Source: Sphaeroforma sirkka (lineage: Eukaryota; Opisthokonta; Ichthyosporea; Ichthyophonida). From it: a stretch of DNA of 25,039 bases. The stretch is taken from assembly GCA_001586965.3 (NCBI GenBank), contig LUCW03000698.1, positions 1 to 25,039 on the forward strand, given 5' to 3'. The position numbers and the translations under genes are program-made. Of this stretch, positions 19,553 through 25,039 are shown piece after piece (the stretch's first letter is position 1; every line of letters begins with the position of its first letter). The notes beneath the pieces were generated by a model that was not told the origin of the DNA, ran no database searches, and saw only the letters and a list, made by a program, of their open reading frames with translations.

Positions 19553-22500
19553 ATGTCAGTTTTCACGGCATCGGCCAAGACGGCCGCTATGGCCCCGACA
19601 ATGTTCGGTACAGCGTGCCGTAACTTTTGTGCGGCTGCGGCATTGAGTCAGAAGGTGCCCAGCTGGGCTACTGTTGATCCTTGGAAGATGGTAAGAATAT
19701 CTTCCTATCTTTACGTTGAATTGTATATTCATTTACTATAACTGGATAGTACCGTATGAGGCTTTCTACTTTCTTTCATACTCATGCGTCGCTGGAAATT
19801 TGTATTCAATTCCTCGCCTGATGGTAAACGCGTAGGGTGTATGTCCCATTGATATGTTCAAGTTACTTTTATGTATCTAAATACGGTGAATACAAAATTT
19901 TACACCCACATATATGTATTTCATCGACTGCTGGTTGCTGAAATATCTGCTCGCAGTGTACAGCAGCATTCCAGTCCCGTCTATATATATATGTGAGGCT
20001 TGTTTATGGTAGCGGTATAGTGGTATCTTATTCTTTGTTTATTTTGGTCCCTCTGTAGTTGACTGGAAAGGATATGTACTCGGTGCCCATGACCTCGTCT
20101 GAGGAGCTCACTCCCTGGATCGAGTCTGGTTTGGCGTGTCCCCGCTCCGGGCTACACAACCCACACAGGTGAGTATACAACTGGTCGCGTTGTCCCATCA
20201 GTTCGTATCTTGGGCTAATTTACTGTCTGAACAACGCGTCGATGCTGTGTATAATAAACTGCGCAAGCATATTGTATATTGCAACTGCCCTTGTTTCTGG
20301 GTTGAAGCGCTCACGGTCTTGAATCCACGCCCAACCACAGAAATGTGGAACGATACAACATATACGGTGATGTGAACTTCAAGATCGCACAGGCTATGAA
20401 TGAGCCCGAAGTTGAAGAGTACTTCGTCAAGCTGATCCAGCGAGTTACTCCCAAAAGCAAGGTACGCCAACCCAGATACCCCAAGCTGTCACAGATACCA
20501 GTAGGACATGCTACCAGTGTATTCATATACCTTGACTCAGGTGATAGCACGTGGTACATGAACTCATAGCTACCAATTTTGTACTCTTCTGCACTGTCGT
20601 AGTGTGAACAAACTGACTGCTGTTAGCGTTTGATATATACTGGTAGCGTTTTACGAACCTCCGTCGACTTCCCAGCGCTCAAGCTTTCTATGTACTGATC
20701 ATCGCACTATGATTGGCATGAGCATGACACTCATCCGCTGTCACACCCTGTTACAATTGATCTACAATCAACTCCTGTAGACCCAGGCTCTTGGAGAAAT
20801 CAACACCGCCCGCAAGTGGCTTGCTATGTACGCCGGCGATCAGGTAAGTTATCTGTATATGTAAACTCCATGTATGTTAAGTGAATTATGCTGAATGTGT
20901 AGATATTATGTATGAGTGTGATAAGTAAATTATAATGAACATGTAAGTACCATGTATAAGCATGTACATGTATATGTACTCGAGTTATGCTCATTATCCG
21001 GCCAATGTCAATGCAACAGAGGCGTTTAATTATATTCGTTCCTGCGTGTGTTATACTTTTACTACGGTCACTGGATATGTACTGCGCCCACCATCGAATC
21101 AAACATGTATCGTCAATACTGAATACATGCTACACTAACACAGGTTCGCATGCTTGCTCGAGGGTTCTCTCTCACTGGTGACCACCTGGGACAGGAAACA
21201 CGTGGTTTCCGGTACCCCTTTGGAAACACCGCCGTCATCACACCTTTCAACTTCCCGCTAGAGATCCCTGTCCTACAGTCCCTCGCGTCCCTATTCATGG
21301 GCAACAAGGTTTGTGCTTTCCTTGCAGGGTGTCCTGATAACCAATTTAGGACCCATAGGTACATGGGTTGCATACCATATCCAGTTTTTATAGTACTATC
21401 CGTTATGAATATGTGTAGAGATGGAATTGGTATTGCTGTACTTTGGTGCAATCAAAAATTCTCGCTGGGCACGCAAGAAGTGTCGTTAATAAGCATAGCA
21501 TTCTTCGCACACTCGCACATCGCAAAACCTCTATATGTCGCTTATTATAAAGGCCATATTATGACCCTTTCAAGATAGTTTGAACGTGTAGTCCAGCGCG
21601 GAAAGTAAAGGTTGAGCGTAGACATACACAACTGACATGACACTCTCGGGCATTTGCAGGTGCTTGTCAAGGTTGATGAGAAGGTACAGATTGTGATGGA
21701 GCAGTTTATCCGTCTTGCCCACCACTGCGGTTTGCCCAAGACTGATATGGATATGCTTTACAGGTAAGCTCTTGATCTTCTATCTGCGGCCAGGTTATGC
21801 GTAAGTTGGTACTTGTTATTTGGGCGTTGACGGTGATTATACACACATCTATAGATCTGTGCCCTTCTTCGAATTCCTTGTGCCTACTGATATACACAAT
21901 TACTACATTTCACTTCCGAACACTCGCGTGTCAGTATACGACTGTTATTGGATGTTACTGTCGCCGTCTTCGTTTTCAGTATATGCATCAGTACTCGAAT
22001 GAACTTCCGGTTAATTTTTGTTTGTTCTTCAATAGTTCCGGACCCGTATGTGGCGAGCTGCTGCAGAAATCAGACTGCAAGCAGACAGTGTTCACCGGTA
22101 GTCAGGCGGTTGCTGAGCGATTGGTATGTGGACTTGAAAACGTGTGTATTTTGCTATGTCTGAATAATTCAAATAACAATCTTAATTGTAGCATATTAAT
22201 CACATTATGTGGACTTGAAAACGAGTTTTTTGCTATGTCTGAATAATGTTGATTGATGTCTGAATAATTTTAATAACAATCTTAATAATTAAGGCATACA
22301 AGTCATATTTATCGTATTGAATTACGGCGTCAGAGTCCACGGGTTCTTCGCCTGTCTCATCTCACGAGATGTTCCGTCTCTATCGCCGTTGCATCTTCAT
22401 GGTGTGAATAGCAAGAGGATTAGAAGCTTCGTGTCTCGCCTATGTTTGCTCACCCAATCGTCTCGCTCTGTCTGTCATACGTTCTGTACTCGTGTAGGTG

Positions 22501-24304
22501 CTTGATCTCAAAGGTAAGGTACGTCTGGAAGACGCTGGCTTTGATTGGAAGGTATTGGGTGCTGATCTGCCCAGTAAGAAGGAACAGGAGTTCGTAGCCT
22601 GGCAGTGTGACCAGGATGCGTACGCCTTCAGTGGTCAGAAGTGCTCTGCTCAGGTAAATCGTTAGGACTGGGCATGTTTTGTATTGTATTTTATTGTAGT
22701 GTAGCGCATTACATTGTATTGTAGTACAATGATGTTCTTGCTGTAATTTTCATTCGGGGTTTTCTTCTAATTGAGTCTGTGTAAGTTTCTCTCCCAAGCT
22801 TCGGAACGACTTCGGACGTGTTGGCATTAGTTTACGTTGACTGCATTGTGTTGTGAAGCACCTCAACCGTGGTGCTCATGTGTGCACTCGCTTTGACTCG
22901 ATTATTCGCAATCGCTTCATACCTTCACCCTATCACAGTCTATTCTGTTTATGCACGAGAATTGGGTCAACGCTGGCCTGGAGAAGCAAATGGCTGACCG
23001 TGCTGCCATGCGAAGGTGAGTTATTTCAGAGGCTACTTTGTGTTTTGAGTACCTCCGACTCTCAGTTGCAACCATTCGTTGCTCGCAAACCACTGCTGTA
23101 CAAATCAAATACACTGACCCTATTTTTTTATATCCTATTTCTCCCCGTGGATGCAGTTTGAAGGACTTTACCACCGTACCTGTGCTCTCCTGGAGCAACG
23201 AGAAGATCCAGAAGCACTGCGATGACGTTCTGAGTATCCCGGGCGCCAAGGTCCTATTTGGAGGCAAGCCCCTCGAAGAAGACCACACTATTCCCGAGTG
23301 TTACGGCTCATGGCAGCCAACAGCCATCTACGTGCCCATTGACGCTTTGTTGGAGGAGAAGAATTTCAAGATCGCTACCACGGAACTGTTCGGTCCTTTC
23401 CAGGTATGACACCGCACCGTGTTGGGTTATGTTCACGTGTTGATAGTCGCGTTTGAAGCACATGTGCATGCATGCAATTATATCATCTGTGAATTAGAGC
23501 TGCTTATATACCCTCAGGAAAGAATGGCACTTGCATATCTCGGGCATGGATTCAGTAATTCCACTATATATATATATATATATAGTATACCCCGATACTG
23601 ACTCCTCGGCCACACCTGGTACATACAGATTGTAACTCACTGGAAGAAGGATGAGGAACACAAAGTCTGTGAAGCCTTGGAGCGCATCCAGGCTCACCTG
23701 ACAGCCGCCATCGTCAGTAATGACATACACTTCATCAACAGAATGCTCGGCAACACCCTTAACGGAACGACGTATATCGGTATGCAGCTTATGTGCATAT
23801 CCTACATCACATTTTTCTTCCGTCATGTGGTGCGTATTGGCGACTGCACAGCGATTGTTGTTGTGTGTTTAACTCTTAGTCTGTACGCTGTGTGTGTGCT
23901 CGCGAGGTTCCCCATAGCCCAATTTGCAGATTGATGGCATGTACTCTGCCAGAACGCACAGCCGCTGACCGTTATTTGCGGACGCCTCCGCAAAAGTTTT
24001 GTACCATCGTTTCAATCTTCTGTGCGTTTGAATCACAGCTGTGGCATTGTACGCAGAGGAATTGCTGTATGCCACTCGTGCACGTGCTCATTCCCTGTTC
24101 TTACTTGTTTTACTACTGCACACAGGTCTACGCGGTCGAACCACCGGAGCTCCACAGCAGCACTGGTTCGGTCCATGTGGCGACCCTCGTGGCGCAGGTA
24201 TCCATACACCCGAAGCCATCAAGCTCAACTGGTCAGGTCACAGGGAGGTCATTGTGGATGTCGGCCCAACGACCGACACCTGGAACGCTCCCCAGCCAAC
24301 GTAA
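19553..24304 (+). CDS. P5CDH: Delta-1-pyrroline-5-carboxylate dehydrogenase, ALDH12-like, 12 exons
   Basis: The enzyme oxidises glutamate semialdehyde/P5C to glutamate with NAD+, the last step of proline catabolism, usually in mitochondria. Exons: 19553-19690, 20059-20168, 20341-20461, 20781-20843, 21144-21308, 21660-21763, 22036-22123, 22498-22653, 22939-23015, 23157-23403, 23629-23779, 24126-24304. They give 1599 nt, 532 residues and stop TAA. All introns are GT-AG and the phases join exactly. Key sites: oxyanion Asn180 in TPFNFPLE, NAD-fold FTGS at 253-256, Glu274 in RLEDAGFDW, catalytic Cys312 in SGQKCSAQ, Glu417 in ELFGPF, then a C-terminal GLRGRTTGAPQ block typical of the plant-like ALDH12 class. 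Residues 1-38 are Ala/Ser/Thr-rich with basic and no acidic residues, like a mitochondrial presequence. About 25-30 residues expected between exons 1 and 2 are not found. The family call is very secure; splice sites are predictions. Confidence 0.93.
19691..20058 (+). other. Intron 1 of P5CDH; expected family segment not found here
   Basis: The intron starts GTAAGA and ends CTGTAG. I read all three frames for a short exon carrying the GKW-type beta-hairpin that normally follows the SWATVDPW region in this family, and found none. It contains a (TA)-rich tract near 19981-19992. Confidence 0.6.
22125..22286 (+). repeat. Imperfect tandem duplication in intron 7
   Basis: Three blocks recur in order: TATGTGGACTTGAAAACG (22125-22142, 22206-22223), TTTGCTATGTCTGAATAAT (22150-22168, 22229-22247) and ATAACAATCTTAAT (22173-22186, 22273-22286). 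The first copy begins one base into the intron, so the 5' splice site lies at its edge; in the second copy the G of the GT donor is a T. The second copy also has an extra GATGTCTGAATAAT. Confidence 0.8.
22677..22731 (+). repeat. Low-complexity GTATT-rich stretch in intron 8
   Basis: Repeated TGTATT/TTGTAG words form a short cryptic repeat within the intron. It is probably replication slippage and no function is suggested. Confidence 0.5.
23565..23584. repeat. (TA)10 microsatellite in intron 10
   Basis: Twenty bases of alternating T and A lie 44 nt upstream of the exon 11 acceptor. The repeat is self-complementary and likely to vary in length between individuals. Confidence 0.85.
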
Positions 24305-25039
24305 ACAACTGTGGGTGATAGGAAATAGACCACTGTGAAGTGTGAACGACCATGGAAACTATGAAACAGTCCACCTCGACTGTAGACGAAAGAGTGGGGG
24401 TTGTATTTATAGTGCGCTTCAACTGTGCACAGCTAGGGAGGCTAAGAAAGAGATCACTTCAACAAATAAAAGGAGGCGATTCGCATGGCGTGTGGAGTTT
24501 GTTGATGAAGAACACAACGGCCAGGCGTATAAGTGCATGGTGGGCTGGTGTTTATGTTGTATGTAGCGCTGGTACCACTACTTGCAGAGACGATCGGGTT
24601 GTATATATAGAATACAAGAAAATAAAGTACGGCCGGATCAAATGTGCACCGCGAGTTTGAAATAGCAACCAATTTTACAACTACAACCGGAACACGCACT
24701 ACATATATAGAGACATCTAGCAATAGCTATCGGAACTTAAGACTATAATGTAAATTGACGCTGGGTTTACTGGTGCGATTTTTATCCCGTTCTAGCTAAT
24801 ACCTCAAAAATCTCGGATTTGCGAATACTTACTGTTTGAAAATGAAATCTCTCAGATTCAATATATTGTCCCTGATATCTCACTGACGATCACTATGATT
24901 GTGCAAACATGAGACCATTACCTATAGTGTAATTGTATGCAATACAGCTACATTGTGACATGCGTCTGAAGCGATCAATAAATACAACTACATATTGATA
25001 GTACCTTATCGGCTGGCAGCATTTGTTCAGGTTTGTCTT
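24305..25039 (+). other. 3' flank of P5CDH with candidate poly(A) signals
   Basis: AATAAA occurs at 24465-24470 and 24621-24626, about 160 and 320 nt after the stop codon; either could direct polyadenylation. Short open frames (for example 24352-24660) show no recognisable motif and probably lie in the untranslated region. From about 24700 to the window end I see no gene, repeat or RNA. Confidence 0.45.

Noticed and set aside
23565..23584. Possible terminator or regulatory hairpin at the TA tract
   Set aside because: It is a simple dinucleotide repeat inside an intron.
24352..24660. 102-codon open frame downstream of P5CDH
   Set aside because: It overlaps other frames, contains a candidate poly(A) signal and has no motif. 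It is likely 3' untranslated sequence.

Overview
The window is nuclear DNA of a eukaryote, probably a unicellular one. It holds one intron-rich host gene (12 exons, GT-AG introns throughout) next to a dense cluster of LTR retrotransposons. The host gene resembles the plant/protist ALDH12 type of delta-1-pyrroline-5-carboxylate dehydrogenase. I cannot name the species; an intron-rich protist such as an ichthyosporean is only a guess.

Layout. Positions 1-7456 hold a Ty3/gypsy-like element on the minus strand (copy 1), cut by the left window edge inside its 3' LTR. Positions 7457-8598 are unassigned DNA. Positions 8599-9162 are an older solo LTR. Positions 9198-16814 hold a second full-length element (copy 2) in the same orientation, almost identical to copy 1. 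Positions 16815-17587 are unassigned DNA. Positions 17588-18187 are a solo LTR in the opposite orientation. Positions 18188-19552 are intergenic DNA with a possible Ty1/copia remnant and two dyad-symmetric sites. The host gene is at 19553-24304 on the plus strand, followed by 3' flank to 25039.

Element biology. Each element reads, on the minus strand: 5' LTR, an 80-nt leader without a recognisable tRNA primer-binding site, gag, then pol. Pol carries protease, reverse transcriptase, RNase H, a methyltransferase-like (DIRS/Dam-type) domain, DD35E integrase, GPY/F-like and chromodomain-like regions and a basic tail. Both copies carry about a dozen private small indels, so neither encodes an intact polyprotein. 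Three features are shared by both copies and so belong to the family or its last common ancestor: an in-frame UGA between gag and pol, a -1 frame change at a U-UUC-CCC heptamer inside the integrase core, and an antisense tRNA-Thr-like sequence lying inside the gag reading frame.

The host gene encodes a 532-residue mitochondrial-type proline-catabolism enzyme with its catalytic Cys, Glu and Asn in place. It seems to lack a segment of about 25-30 residues near the N-terminus that I expect from the family. This rests on remembered family sequences and was not checked by alignment.
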